A stretch of 64,000 nucleotides of DNA from CAVSUZ01 sp963791885 (GCA_963791885.1 CAWBUL010000006.1:682001-746000); one strand, 5' to 3'; positions 10,537 through 19,531 are shown, counted from the first letter of the stretch. Translations and numbers: made by a program. The notes: generated by a model not told the origin, from the letters alone.

Positions 10537-10890
10537 GTGATCTTTCCGACCGGTCCTGTTCGGGTGATGGTTGCGGTCCAACCCGTCGACTTCCGTAAAG
10601 GCATTGATGGCCTGGCTGCCATCGTCAAAGAGGAACTGGGCACCGATCCTTATTCGGGCGTTGTTTACGTCTTCAGGGCGCGCCGCGCGGACAGGATCAA
10701 GATGATCTTCTGGGACGGCACGGGCGTGGTGTTGATCTCCAAGCGTCTGGAGGACGGCAAGTTCCGCTGGCCTCGGATTGAGGCAGGCGTGATGCGTCTG
10801 TCACCGGCACAATTGACCACGTTATTCGAAGGTCTCGATTGGACCCGCGTGCATGTCCGGCGTGTGCGTGCGCCGCAGGAAGTGCTGTGA
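10537..10890 (+). CDS. tnpB: IS66 TnpB (Orf2)
   Basis: 117-residue IS66 Orf2 with the hallmark VRVMVAVQPVDFRKGIDGLA and RADRIKMIFWDGTGVVL. It starts with GTG at 10537, overlapping what would be the tnpA stop in an uninterrupted element. Here the IS630 insertion lies two bases upstream, so its ribosome-binding context is lost. Near-identical to 57244-57597. Confidence 0.93.
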   Translation: MIFPTGPVRVMVAVQPVDFRKGIDGLAAIVKEELGTDPYSGVVYVFRARRADRIKMIFWDGTGVVLISKRLEDGKFRWPRIEAGVMRLSPAQLTTLFEGLDWTRVHVRRVRAPQEVL

Positions 10891-10957
10891 TCGCTCGATG
10901 CTCACACACGATATTGGTGATCACAAATCGGTCGGAATGTGATTCACTCGAGTCGCC

Positions 10958-12499
10958 ATGGATGCCGCTCTGCCGCAAAATCTTGCTGAGGCTCATGCGC
11001 TGATCGAGCGCCTGACGGCAAGTCTGGCCGAGAAGGAAGTAGCGCTATCGCATCGTGACGAAGAGATCGAGCGGCTTGAGCGCATCCTCGATAAATATAT
11101 TCGCCGTCAGTATGGCAAGAGTTCGGAACAGCTTCCGCCAGAGCAGATGGCGCTTGGCCTTGAGGATCTCGAGACGGGAATTGCCGCGGCAAAGGCCAAG
11201 GCGGAGAGCCAGGACGCGACGCGTGTCAGACGCCACGGCGTCAAGCGCGGTGATCTGCCTGATCATTTGCCGCGCGTCGAAATCGTCATCGAGCCCGAGA
11301 TCCAGATCTGCCCCTGCTGCGGTGGAGCATTGCATGTCATCGGTGAGGACAAATCGGAGCGCCTTGACGTTATCCCTGCCCAGCATCGTGTCCTCGTGAC
11401 CCGTCGGCCGAAATATGGCTGCCGCTCGTGTCGCGAGGGCGTTAGCCAGGCACCGACGCCGCCGCATATCATCGAAGCTGGCCTACCCACCGAGGCGGTG
11501 CTGGCCCATGTCCTGGTCAGCAAATATGCCGACCATCTGCCGTTGTATCGCCAGCACCAGATCCTGCAGCGCCAAGGCATCAGGATCGATCGCTCCTGTC
11601 TGGCCGATTGGGTGGGGCGCAGCGCCTTTGCCTTGAGGCCGATCGTCGCGCGCATGCTGGAGTTGCTGAAACGATCGACCAAGTTGTTCTGCGATGAAAC
11701 GACGGTGCCCGTGCTCGATCCTGGGCGTGGCAAGACAAAGACCGGCTATCTGTGGGCAATCGCTCGCGACGATCGGCCATGGAACGGCCCTGATCCTCCC
11801 GGCGTCGTCTACGTTTATGCACCAGGCCGTGCTGGGGAATATGCGCGTCAGGCACTCCGCGGCTTCAAGGGCGTTCTCCAGGTGGACGGATACACCGGCT
11901 ATAACGCCCTGACCGATGGCCGTCGGAAGGAAGATCCCTTGGACCTGGCTCTTTGCTGGGCACATTGGCGAAGAGACTTCTTTGACATCAACAAGGGCGG
12001 GTCTGCGCCGATCGCTGCCGAGGTCCTGAATCGAATCGCCGCGCTTTACCAGATCGAGACCGAGCTCCGTGGTCGGAGTGCCGAGGAACGTCGTGCCGCG
12101 CGTCAGGTCAGGACCGTGCCACTCATCGACGATCTGTTCCGTTGGTTGGAGCAGAAGCTGCCGCTCCTGCCCCAGAGCGGCAAAATGGCAGAAATCATCC
12201 GCTACGGTCTCAAGCGTCGTGACGGGCTGACGCGGTTCCTCGATGACGGCACCATCGAAATCGATAACAATACGGTCGAGCGAGCCATTCGCCCAATCAC
12301 GCTGAACCGCAAGAATGCCCTGTTCGCCGGCCATGATGAGGGAGCAGCTGCCTGGGGACTGATCGCTTCGCTCGTCGAAACCTGCAAGTCGAACGGTGTC
12401 GAGCCACAGCGTTATCTGACCGATGTCCTCACCAAAATCGCCCAGCACTGGCCCATGTCAAAGCTCGACCAGCTGCTCCCCTGGGCTCACGTGGGCTGA
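10958..12499 (+). CDS. tnpC: IS66 TnpC transposase
   Basis: 513 residues. An N-terminal leucine-rich coiled coil (ALIERLTASLAEKEVALSHR) is followed by a zinc ribbon (CPCCGG and CRSC) and the IS66 catalytic domain: FCDETTVPVLDPGRGK, QVDGYTGYNAL, and IEIDNNTVERAIRP near the C-terminus. Differs from copy 2 (55635-57176) at only a handful of residues, including the last two. Looks functional. Confidence 0.95.
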   Translation: MDAALPQNLAEAHALIERLTASLAEKEVALSHRDEEIERLERILDKYIRRQYGKSSEQLPPEQMALGLEDLETGIAAAKAKAESQDATRVRRHGVKRGDLPDHLPRVEIVIEPEIQICPCCGGALHVIGEDKSERLDVIPAQHRVLVTRRPKYGCRSCREGVSQAPTPPHIIEAGLPTEAVLAHVLVSKYADHLPLYRQHQILQRQGIRIDRSCLADWVGRSAFALRPIVARMLELLKRSTKLFCDETTVPVLDPGRGKTKTGYLWAIARDDRPWNGPDPPGVVYVYAPGRAGEYARQALRGFKGVLQVDGYTGYNALTDGRRKEDPLDLALCWAHWRRDFFDINKGGSAPIAAEVLNRIAALYQIETELRGRSAEERRAARQVRTVPLIDDLFRWLEQKLPLLPQSGKMAEIIRYGLKRRDGLTRFLDDGTIEIDNNTVERAIRPITLNRKNALFAGHDEGAAAWGLIASLVETCKSNGVEPQRYLTDVLTKIAQHWPMSKLDQLLPWAHVG

Positions 12500-13080
12500 A
12501 GCCACCGCTTACGATCGAGGTCCACACCCCCACGGCCGATGAGGCCACCTGCCGGCGCTACTACGCGGCGAACCTACGGCGCTTCCGTAGCCCCGATCTG
12601 TTCGAGCCGCTGCACATCCTGTTCCAGGCCGAGCGCGCGGACTCCGCCGCCTATGCCACGGCCATTGCGCGCGCCGCCGCCGGCACTGGTGGAGATCAAG
12701 GCCGCGCCCGACCGGTTCGAGGCCCTGGCACGCACGCTCTCGGATTGTCCGCCGGCGCGCGAGGGCGGGCGGCTCGGGCAGGTGGCGCGCGGCGACACCA
12801 CGCCGGAATTCGAGGCGGCGATGCTGCGACTGCGGCCAGGCGAGATCTGCGCCGAACCGGTGCAGACCCGGTATGGTGTGCATCTCCTGCGGTTGGATCG
12901 CAAAGTCGAGGGCCAGACACTGCCGTTCGAGCAGGTCCATGCGCGCATTGCCGCCTATCTGGAAGAGAGCGCCTGGCGCCGCGCGGTTGCGCAATACGTG
13001 ACGCTACTGGCCGGAGAGGCGACCATCGCCGGCTGCGACATGCCGGCAGCTGTCTCGCCGCTCGTGCAATAGGGGGCGTG

Positions 13081-13386
13081 ATGCTGGGAGACATTCTGGC
13101 CGGCCTGACCGATGAGGCGCACGCCCAGGTGGTGGCAGCATCCGTTGTCCGGCCCGCGCTCCTCGTCCGGATCACCGGCGCCGCGGCGGCTGAGGGCGTG
13201 CCGGTCGGCGCCTTCATCGCCTCCAAGGTCCGCCACGTCGTCGAGCATGGCGGTGAGGCGCTCTGGCTCGACCTTCTCGGAGTGATGTTCAGCTCGCCAC
13301 AGCCGGGCGCGGCAGCGGTGGAGCGGATGCTCGCTCAGGCCTTCCCGGACCCCGTGCGCGTCCGGATCACAAAGAAACCAGCATGA
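13081..13386 (+). CDS. Small unknown protein closing the nar operon
   Basis: 101 residues from ATG 13081, eight bases after the isomerase stop and preceded by GGGGGCG. No catalytic motif, signal peptide or membrane helix is visible. Composition is alternating helical with VVRPALLVRITGAAAAEGVPVGAFIASKVRHVVEHGG, and the C-terminus is basic. Position implies a role in nitrate reductase maturation or in the same regulon, but this is inference from context only. Confidence 0.65.
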   Translation: MLGDILAGLTDEAHAQVVAASVVRPALLVRITGAAAAEGVPVGAFIASKVRHVVEHGGEALWLDLLGVMFSSPQPGAAAVERMLAQAFPDPVRVRITKKPA

Positions 13387-13484
13387 ACGAGCTGCCCGCG
13401 GCACGCACAGGAAGCATAATGCCTCGGGACAGCGTTATACTGGCAAGTTAGTTCGAAGCGCTGTCTCGGAGCAGGAGAAACGCC

Positions 13485-13853
13485 ATGACCGCGAAGGCCG
13501 GAAACGAAGCGCTCCATCTACCTTCCGGCGCCTCACGTCTCGCCGCCCGCTATCCGAAGATCTGGCAAGCCTACGCTGAACTCGGTGAGCGCTGCGCGGA
13601 AGAGGGACCTCTGGACGCGAAGACGCGGCGGCTAACCAAGCTTGCACTTGCGATCGGTGCTAGTTCCGAAGGGGCCGTACATTCCCATGTGCGACGGGCA
13701 ATAGCGGAAGGCGTGACGCTTGAGGAACTGCATCACATCGTGCTGCTTGCGATCCCGCTGGTTGGATTGCCCGCGGCGGTCAAAGCGATGACCTGGATCG
13801 ACGACTTGGCTCATGGGTCCAAGCAGGCGCCCCTCACGGGTCATCGCGGCTGA
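13485..13853 (+). CDS. Carboxymuconolactone decarboxylase (AhpD-like) family protein
   Basis: 122-residue all-helical CMD fold: YPKIWQAYAELGERCAEEGPLD, then RRLTKLALAIGASSEGAVHSHVRRAIAEG and the family signature EELHHIVLLAIPLVGLPAAVKA. The CxxC pair of true AhpD peroxidases is absent (EGAVHSH in its place), so thiol peroxidase activity is unlikely. Start ATG 13485 follows GGAGAAACGCC. It stands alone between the nar operon and the nitrosative-stress genes. Confidence 0.8.
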   Translation: MTAKAGNEALHLPSGASRLAARYPKIWQAYAELGERCAEEGPLDAKTRRLTKLALAIGASSEGAVHSHVRRAIAEGVTLEELHHIVLLAIPLVGLPAAVKAMTWIDDLAHGSKQAPLTGHRG

Positions 13854-13869
13854 GTGATTCGATTGGCGT

Positions 13870-14352
13870 TCACCACGCGAACAGGTTGATGCCATTGCTG
13901 CCTGCGACAGCCCCGGCGATTGTCAGGAGGCTGAGGACAAGAAGGCCCCGATGAAGCCACTCCAGGAACCGGAACATAGCCTCCGGGCTGGAGGCAGCCC
14001 ACTTCGCAAGCAGGCGCTCGAGAAACAGCGGCTCAATGACGAACAACATCAGGGTGAAAACAAGCCAGGTTAGGACCATGGCGTGCATCCACCAGAATCC
14101 GGCGGAGCGGAAGCGGCTCCAGGCATCCAGGCGCCAAATCATGTAAAAGCCGCTCGCACCAGCCAGCATCGTCGTCCAGCGCGCCTGCCGGGCGAAGCGC
14201 TGCTCCAGCGCGTGGAACACCGGGAAACGCTGCGCCGGCTGATGCATCTGCCGGATGGCCGGCAGCAGCACCGTCGTGACCATACTCACGCCGCCGATCC
14301 ACAGCACCACGGCCAGGACGTGCAGCGCGCGGGCAACTGCGAAATCGGTCAC
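13870..14352 (-). CDS. Four-helix inner-membrane protein, CopD-like
   Basis: 160 residues from GTG 14352 (VTDFAVARALHVLAVVLWIGG). Four hydrophobic segments lie near residues 5-25, 60-78, 85-110 and 133-155, with an early His and the WIGG motif reminiscent of CopD/DUF2269-type membrane proteins. Longer upstream frame exists but would overlap the RIC gene. It follows RIC on the same strand by about 28 bases and is likely co-transcribed, so it may bind heme or copper in the NO response. Function not recognised. Confidence 0.65.
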   Translation of the reverse strand: MTDFAVARALHVLAVVLWIGGVSMVTTVLLPAIRQMHQPAQRFPVFHALEQRFARQARWTTMLAGASGFYMIWRLDAWSRFRSAGFWWMHAMVLTWLVFTLMLFVIEPLFLERLLAKWAASSPEAMFRFLEWLHRGLLVLSLLTIAGAVAGSNGINLFAW

Positions 14353-14380
14353 GACGGGACGCGCAGTGATGCGATGACGA

Positions 14381-15061
14381 TCAGCCGGTGAATCGCGGGA
14401 ACAGGATGTTGTTCTCGGTGTGGATGTGCTCCACCAGATCGTCAGCAAATTTCTTCACCCCGACGCAAAGTGCGCGCCAGGTCGGGCAGGCATCCTCTGG
14501 CCGTGTGAACTCGCCGGTGAGGCGTTCCAGCGCCCGCAGATGCGCGCCGTGGTCATCATGCTCCGCTAGCAAGACGGTGATCGGCTGCACGATCATTGGA
14601 TCTCGGCCGCGGCGCATCAACGGGAACAGCACCTGTTCTTCCTTGCGCATATGGACCTCCAGCTCGCCCTCCATCGTCTCCAGCAACGTCGCGAGGCCGA
14701 GCGGCGCGTCGGTGTGGGCCTTGTGGACCGCCTCCACCCGGCGGGCCAGCCGCGTCAGCTCCGGCAGTTCGCGGCGATGGGCGGCGTGATATCGCGTTTC
14801 GATGAGGCTGATGAGATCGTCCGTGCTCTGCGGTGGCGAAACGGGGAGCCGTGATGCGGCGATGGCGCCGAGTTCCGCTTCCACCTCGTCGAGCCGCAGC
14901 CCCTTCGCCGCCGCGGCATCGGCCAGCGGCACCCGGCCGCCACAGCAGAAATCAAGCTTGTGACGACGGAAGACGCCTGCCGCTCCCGGCAACGTTGAAG
15001 CGATATCGGCCAAAGTGCGGGATGCGAACGCAGCCTGCGAGGGTGCAGTGGTTGCACTCAT
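14381..15061 (-). CDS. ytfE: RIC, iron-sulfur cluster repair di-iron protein (YtfE/ScdA/NorA)
   Basis: 226 residues. The N-terminal ScdA_N domain has the double-cysteine motif LDFCCGG. It is followed by a hemerythrin-like four-helix domain with the di-iron His/Glu set: RYHAAHRRELPEL, LEVHMRKEEQVLFPLM, LLAEHDDHGAHL and LVEHIHTENNILFPRF. The family repairs iron-sulfur clusters damaged by NO and oxidants in the cytoplasm. Divergently transcribed from the Rrf2 regulator over two palindromes (15131-15184), which predicts NO-responsive control. Confidence 0.93.
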   Translation of the reverse strand: MSATTAPSQAAFASRTLADIASTLPGAAGVFRRHKLDFCCGGRVPLADAAAAKGLRLDEVEAELGAIAASRLPVSPPQSTDDLISLIETRYHAAHRRELPELTRLARRVEAVHKAHTDAPLGLATLLETMEGELEVHMRKEEQVLFPLMRRGRDPMIVQPITVLLAEHDDHGAHLRALERLTGEFTRPEDACPTWRALCVGVKKFADDLVEHIHTENNILFPRFTG

Positions 15062-15130
15062 TGAGAACCTCCTGCCCGCCGTGGCGGGTGGTGCCTGCGA
15101 TACGCGGCAGGGTCAGCGCGATTGCCAAAC

Positions 15131-15184
15131 TGGTATCGGCAATACCACTTTCTTAGACCGACTAATGTGGTATTGTCAATACCA
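15131..15184. promoter_or_regulatory. Two palindromic operators between RIC and the Rrf2 regulator
   Basis: TGGTATCGGCAATACCA (15131-15147) and TGGTATTGTCAATACCA (15168-15184) are 17-bp palindromes with identical 6-bp arms and a 5-base spacer, centres 37 bp apart. They sit in the 137-bp divergent promoter region, the second ending 14 bases before the regulator start, consistent with autorepression. They are the obvious binding sites for the Rrf2 protein. The core of the first reappears exactly in the palindrome at 32044-32070. Confidence 0.8.
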
Positions 15185-15198
15185 AATTAGGACAACTG

Positions 15199-15660
15199 AT
15201 GCGCCTCCTTGCCTCCACTGATTTCGCTCTGCGCGTGCTGATGCTCCTGGCCCGGCGCCCCGCGGAGCAGCCGGTCAGCGTCGAAACGCTGGCGCGGGAG
15301 CTTGGCGGGCTCTCGCGACATCATCTGCATAAAATCGTCCAGGACCTAACGGCTTTGGGCGCCACACGCACCGTGCGGGGCGCAACAGGAGGTGTCGCGC
15401 TTGCAGCGAATCCGGCGGAGCTACGCCTCGGAACGCTGGTGCGACAATTGGAGGGAGAACAAGCGCTTGTTGAGTGTTTTCGTTCCGATGCCTGCTCTTG
15501 CACGCTTGTTGCGGAGTGCGGCCTGCGCGGGATGTTACAGACGGCAAAGGAGAAATTCTACGGAAGTCTTGATGATAATACTCTTGCCGATTGTCTACCG
15601 ATCACGGATCACGGCAACGACGATGCCAAAAGGCCTTGCGGTGGAGCGGCGATCGGCTGA
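15199..15660 (+). CDS. nsrR: Rrf2-family transcriptional regulator, NsrR-like
   Basis: 153 residues with the Rrf2 winged helix (MRLLASTDFALRVLMLLA, then LSRHHLHKIVQDLTALG and the wing RGATGGVALA) and a C-terminal cysteine cluster ECFRSDACSCTLVAEC that would bind an iron-sulfur cluster. NsrR proteins use such a cluster to sense NO and derepress NO-detoxifying genes. The divergent RIC gene and shared operators support this assignment over IscR. The tail beyond residue 120 has another Cys (ADC, KRPC) and is variable. Confidence 0.8.
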   Translation: MRLLASTDFALRVLMLLARRPAEQPVSVETLARELGGLSRHHLHKIVQDLTALGATRTVRGATGGVALAANPAELRLGTLVRQLEGEQALVECFRSDACSCTLVAECGLRGMLQTAKEKFYGSLDDNTLADCLPITDHGNDDAKRPCGGAAIG

Positions 15661-15889
15661 CCCGGGGACCAATTAGGCGCGATCATGGTGCCGTGCCGGA
15701 AACAGGATGCACAGCTCCTGAGGAGTAGCGGCGCAATGAGATCGCTGGCGCGGCAGATCGACAAATGAGCGATGTGGCCGCGAGCGTCTGCTCTTCGGTG
15801 CCAATTCCCGGAACCGGACCGTCTACTTTCGGTCATCTCCAGACCAAGCGCTACCCGACTGCACCCGCGCTTTAGGGGCGGTTTGGGTC

Positions 15890-16120
15890 TCACTTGGGGT
15901 TGTGCGACCCTCGGTGGATCATCTGAGCGATGAACGTCGCGAGGCCGAGCAGCCCGCCAGTGACAGCGGCAACCGACAATGCCGGCGCGGCCTAACGATC
16001 CCAGGTAAGCTTCTGTGCCTCTGCCATGAGCTTGCGTTGCTCAGCCTGGGATTTCTCAATTTCGGCGATCGCCCGGTCGATGCGGACAATCTGCTTCCCC
16101 AGGTCAAGCTGGTTGCTCAT
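15890..16120 (-). pseudogene. Small coiled-coil/membrane protein with in-frame amber codon
   Basis: From ATG 16120 the frame encodes MSNQLDLGKQIVRIDRAIAE and a charged coiled coil (KSQAEQRKLMAEAQKLTWDR), then hits TAG at 15992-15994. The same frame continues with a typical membrane helix (APALSVAAVTGGLLGLATF, then IAQMI) and stops at 15890-15892. A coiled coil followed by a tail-anchoring helix is a common small alphaproteobacterial protein layout, so a nonsense mutation (for example TGG to TAG) is the simplest reading. If expressed as is, a 42-residue soluble peptide results. Confidence 0.6.
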
Positions 16121-16340
16121 CGCTGAACCAGGCTGCTGTAAGTTGACTGCGTTGATTGTAGCCCATTTCTATTCTCCTGCGACCGGGCGGACGCGGGTCT
16201 CTTAGTGAGGCTGCCATCCTTCTCACCGGAAAGTCGGGAGAGCGCCAGAGCGGATCTAACCCCTACTGCGGACGAGGCCCAGAATTTGGATCTCCTCTTG
16301 CTGGCATCGAAGAGGTTCCGCATTGGTCTGCTCGGCACTC

Positions 16341-16378
16341 AAAAAGCAAAAACCCCCGCCAGCAAGGTGGCGGGGGCT
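16341..16378 (-). terminator. Rho-independent terminator
   Basis: Read on the minus strand: GCCCCCGCCACC, loop TTGCT, GGCGGGGGTTTTTGC and a further T run. A strong GC hairpin followed by T5 lies directly after the stop of the gene at 16383, so it terminates that transcript. Confidence 0.85.
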
Positions 16379-16382
16379 CTCG

Positions 16383-16718
16383 TCATTCGATGGGGCTCGG
16401 CCAAAGACCGAGGGCGGTGCGGAACGCATCGCTTCCGGTTCTGGCGCGGGTTCGCAGGACTTCAAAGGAGTCCATCAGGAGTTCGTTCGAAGCCGACCAT
16501 CGCAGGAGGATCTGATCCCGGGTGGTTCCCTCGTCGATGCTGCGGGGAACAGAAACAACGAGACCGACCATCAGCTGCACCGCCTCCACGGCGACATCAA
16601 GGTGATCCAAGGCATTGCAGGCCACCAGTTCGCGCTGCGCCTGCTCCGGAAACTGAGCCTCCTTGAGGCGAGCACGAAATTCGTCGGTATCAAGGTTGGA
16701 TTGTTCGGGCATGTTCAT
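16383..16718 (-). CDS. Unknown helical protein
   Basis: 111 residues, predicted mostly helical, soluble, no signal peptide: NLDTDEFRARLKEAQFPEQ, ALDHLDVAVEAVQLMVGLV, LMDSFEVLRTRARTGSDAF. Codon use matches neighbouring genes and a textbook terminator follows, which supports it as a real gene. No family recognised. The adjacent small gene at 15890-16120 has the same orientation, but the terminator separates them. Confidence 0.65.
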   Translation of the reverse strand: MNMPEQSNLDTDEFRARLKEAQFPEQAQRELVACNALDHLDVAVEAVQLMVGLVVSVPRSIDEGTTRDQILLRWSASNELLMDSFEVLRTRARTGSDAFRTALGLWPSPIE

Positions 16719-16918
16719 CTCTGTAAAGAAATCCCGCTTCTGCCCACGGACCGGCGATTCGGATGCCGGGTGACAGACAAGGACGCTGTGAGCTCGATTG
16801 GCGGGGAAATGTCTGCCACGGATATATGGGCACGATGTTACGATATTACAACTACTTAGGACCGAATGTAACTAACATTTTTATGCAAGATATCGGTGGG
16901 AAACTGAGGGTGCCACGG

Positions 16919-17110
16919 TCACCCGCCGTTCTCCGCCAGCTCGCAGAACTTCCGCGACGCGCGGATCTGGCTGGCCATATCGTCGTGTTGTTCGATGACC
17001 CGCGCGGCGGTGCCCCAGCAGCGCGGCCAACATCCCCGGATGTGTGGGATCGGGGAGAACCCCTTTGGTGATGAGGGCATGGGACCCGATCGGGACAGGG
17101 CGAAGCTGAA
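16919..17110 (-). pseudogene. Remnant of a tyrosine recombinase C-terminus
   Basis: Two overlapping frames together read like the end of an integrase: LITKGVLPDPTHPGMLAALLGHR in one, ARVIEQHDDMASQIRASRKF in the next, i.e. the LLGH-R box followed by the region that would hold the nucleophile (here HDDM instead of the expected HYxxA). The frame switch lies at about 17010. No upstream part is recognisable. It marks the left edge of the recombinase island. Confidence 0.4.
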
Positions 17111-17338
17111 CCGGGCCTTGCTCCGCCGCTTGAGCATCGCCTTGATGCCCCTGTAACTGAGCGGGTGCAATCCAGAAAGCCTCGCGTGGTTGGCGACGCA
17201 GGAGTGCGGAAAGCACCACCCCCAGTAGGGGGGCGCAGGGCTCCCAAGAACACTTTCGGCAGCATGTGTAGAATCTTCTAGCCGAGGCGACACGCACCGT
17301 TGCGGACCCATTGCCGCAACAACGCGGAGCAATCAGCC

Positions 17339-17633
17339 ATGAACGCCCCTGCGGCCGCCGCAGCCAGCCCCGAAAATCAGTCTCAAGCTGATTGTCCGGA
17401 GGTCTTCCTCACAATCAGCGAGGTCGCTGCGCTCCTCGACGTGTCCGAGAAAACGGTCCGGCGCCGGGTGAAAGCCGGCGTGATCCGGAAGGCCCGAACT
17501 CGAGGGCCGCGCCGTCCGCATCCCTCCGTTCGAAATCGCCCGACTATCCGGGATCGAAATCACTCCCGGCTGCGATCAAGGCAACTCCAATAATACCAAG
17601 GATTCTGATCAGTGTAGTGTAAGCATACCGTAG
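17339..17633 (+). pseudogene. Excisionase-like HTH protein of recombinase locus A, +1 frameshift
   Basis: From ATG 17339 the product contains a MerR/excisionase-type helix-turn-helix, FLTISEVAALLDVSEKTVRRR, then VKAGVIRKA. At CCC 17493-17495 one extra C throws the frame. Removing it gives AELEGRAVRIPPFEIARLSG, the expected end of the wing, and the frame runs to TAG 17631-17633. It precedes two tyrosine recombinases, just as the HTH gene at 28784-29014 does on the other strand, so it is probably their directionality factor or regulator. Confidence 0.7.
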
Positions 17634-17748
17634 TCAATCGCGGGACTAGACTATGGTATGGGTTCACATATGTCCGCTCCTGTCCAGTTGGAGGAAGTAA
17701 AGCCATTATGAGCATTTTCGAGACTTTGGAAATCCCCCAGCTACCGCC

Positions 17749-19531
17749 TTGGCCCGCCAAGGGGCGCCGGAAGCGAGGCAGACCCTGGCTGACCCACCCC
17801 GGACCCTGGCCGATCTCGTGGCCCAGATCGAAATCTGGAGCGATCTGAGCCCCGTGGCCCGGAATGGCCTGGCCAGCCGGATCCGAACCTGCGGGTTGGT
17901 CGTCACGATCTCCGACATCCGCGCCGCCGGCCGTACGGGCAGCGTCCGTCGTAGCGACATCATGCTCCAAGCGATCCCCTGTGATGTCGCCTGGCTAAAT
18001 GACCGCCTGTTCGGGCACCCCGCACGAGTCTACGGCCTGACCCGGGGAGCCTATCTCAATGCCGTATCGGGCCTCCGTCAGGTCCTCCGCCGCTTCGATC
18101 TGATCGACGCCTTCGCCATTTCGGAAATACCTCCGGGCAGCCCCTGGTCGGACCTGCTCGCTTCGCTGGCTGAGTTTGAGCACTGCCAACTGGGGCTGCG
18201 ACGCTTCGCCGGGTGGTGTCATCAGATGGACGTCCGGCCCGCGGATGTAGACGCCTCCACCCTCGCGGACTTCGAGCGCTACGCCAGAACCCGGCTGCTC
18301 CATAGCAATCTGCCTGATCTGCTGCGGACCATCCGCAAAAGCTGGAAAAAGGCAGTTGAGCTGAATCCCTCATTGCCTGGGAGGGCCTTTCGCAAGGCCA
18401 ACCCGCGCCAGCCCTATACCTTCCCCTTGTCCGCCTATCCGTCCTCCTTCCAGGAGGATACGGCGTTGTTCGAACGACGGCTGCGCGGCGCCGATCGGCG
18501 CGGGCCATTCAAGGGCGATGGCCTGAAACAGGCCTTGCGACCACGAACCGTCGAATTACGCCTTTATTCCGTGCGCCAGGCAGCCTCTGCGCTGGTACTG
18601 CAGGGCAGGGATATTGCGACCATTACCAGCCTCGGTGACCTGGTCACCCCGGATGCCGCTGAGGCGATCCTGCTCTTCTATTGGGAGCGGGCGGTCAGCG
18701 GCCGGATCACCCGCGGCGAACTGTCTGCCGATGATGAACCAGCACCAGACGCTGGTGTTACCACACAGACCGCAGCCATTGCTGCGACGCTGACAGCCAT
18801 CGCCCGGGTTCATTGCAAGTTTGACGCCGGCTCTCTCTCGCAGACTGAAGGAGATCTGCGGCGGCTACTTCCCCTCTCGTCAGGCAGCCATCAGTCTGAA
18901 GAATCTCGACCGGCTCCGGCAATTCGATAATCCGGCGACCCGCCGGCGCCTGCTTGAGCTGGCGTTCAAACTCATGAACCGGGCGAGGGAGGAGACCGAG
19001 AAGCCCCGGCAGGCTGCGCTCCTCGTTCGGGTGGCGACGGCGATCGAGGTACTGCTCCACATCCCGTTGCGCATCGACAACCTGACGAAGCTGCGGATCG
19101 GCCCCAACCTGCGCTCAGACGGCAAACGCATCACGCATCTCGTGCTTGGACGCCACGAAACGAAGAACAAGGCCGACCTGGAATGGCCCATTGAGCCGGA
19201 CCGTGCGAGATTCCTCGGTCGCTACATCCGCGATTTTCGGCCACAGCTCGTCAGCGAAGCGAGTGAATGGCTGTTCTCAGCAGGCCATATCGGGCCGGGA
19301 CCGTTGAGCACGCCGCGGTTGGCTGGCGCCATCAAAGACATCATCGCCGAAGAGGTGGGCGCCATCATGAACCCCCATCTGTTCCGGGCTTTCACCGCGC
19401 GATTGATTCTGGAGCGTTCGCCGGGCGCTCTGGAGGACGTGCGCCTGCTGCTGGGCGACAAATCCCTGGTGACCGTGTTGGCCTATTACGCCGCACTCGA
19501 GCCGGCGCGGGCGGCGGCCCGGGTACGATGA
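17749..19531 (+). pseudogene. Large tyrosine recombinase of locus A, frameshifted
   Basis: About 590 residues in two frames. The N-terminal part (TLADLVAQIEIWSDLSPVAR through SVRQAASALVLQGRDIATI) is a long SAM-like DNA-binding region shared with the recombinase at 26806-28605. The catalytic part starts after a slip in CTCTCTCTCG (18831-18840, +1): ISLKNLDRLRQFDNPATRRR, box-I arginine in IPLRIDNLTKL, HLFRAF, LLLGDKSL and AYYAAL. The usual His in LLGHKS is Asp here. Start uncertain. An upstream ATG at 17708 is in another frame, hinting at one more slip. Probably inactive. Confidence 0.75.

Larger units (their letters stand above)
8912..12512 (+). mobile_element. IS66-family element, copy 1, carrying a nested IS630 element
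   Basis: Bounded by perfect 12-bp inverted ends GTAAGCGGTGGC (8912-8923) and GCCACCGCTTAC (12501-12512), with an identical 8-bp target duplication GATCGAGG at 8904-8911 and 12513-12520, the size typical of IS66. Gene order tnpA-tnpB-tnpC. Total 3601 bp, against 2462 bp for copy 2 at 55622-58083. The difference is accounted for by the IS630 element at 9394-10535. The intact duplication shows that this copy transposed into the prolyl isomerase gene without later rearrangement. Confidence 0.96.
8638..13072 (+). pseudogene. Parvulin-type peptidyl-prolyl isomerase of the nar operon, split by IS66
   Basis: Two halves of one PpiC/NifM-like gene. The N-terminal half (from ATG 8638, four bases after narI) carries VSVNAVIIPTAAIAGEVQNH and ends at LLEIE. 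The C-terminal half resumes at 12521. Deleting the element 8912-12512 plus one 8-bp duplication joins the frame exactly: LLEIE-VHTPTADEATCRRYYAANLRRF. A further +1 slip at about 12673-12685 (in GCCGCCGCCGGC) separates this from the rotamase domain proper, EALARTLSDCPPAREGGRLGQV through RYGVHLLRLDRK. Such isomerases accompany many proteobacterial nar operons and presumably help fold or export. Insertion certainly inactivates it. Confidence 0.85.

Noticed and set aside
16763..17071. 102-codon plus-strand frame
   Set aside because: No protein features, and the minus strand holds integrase-like remnants in part of the same span.
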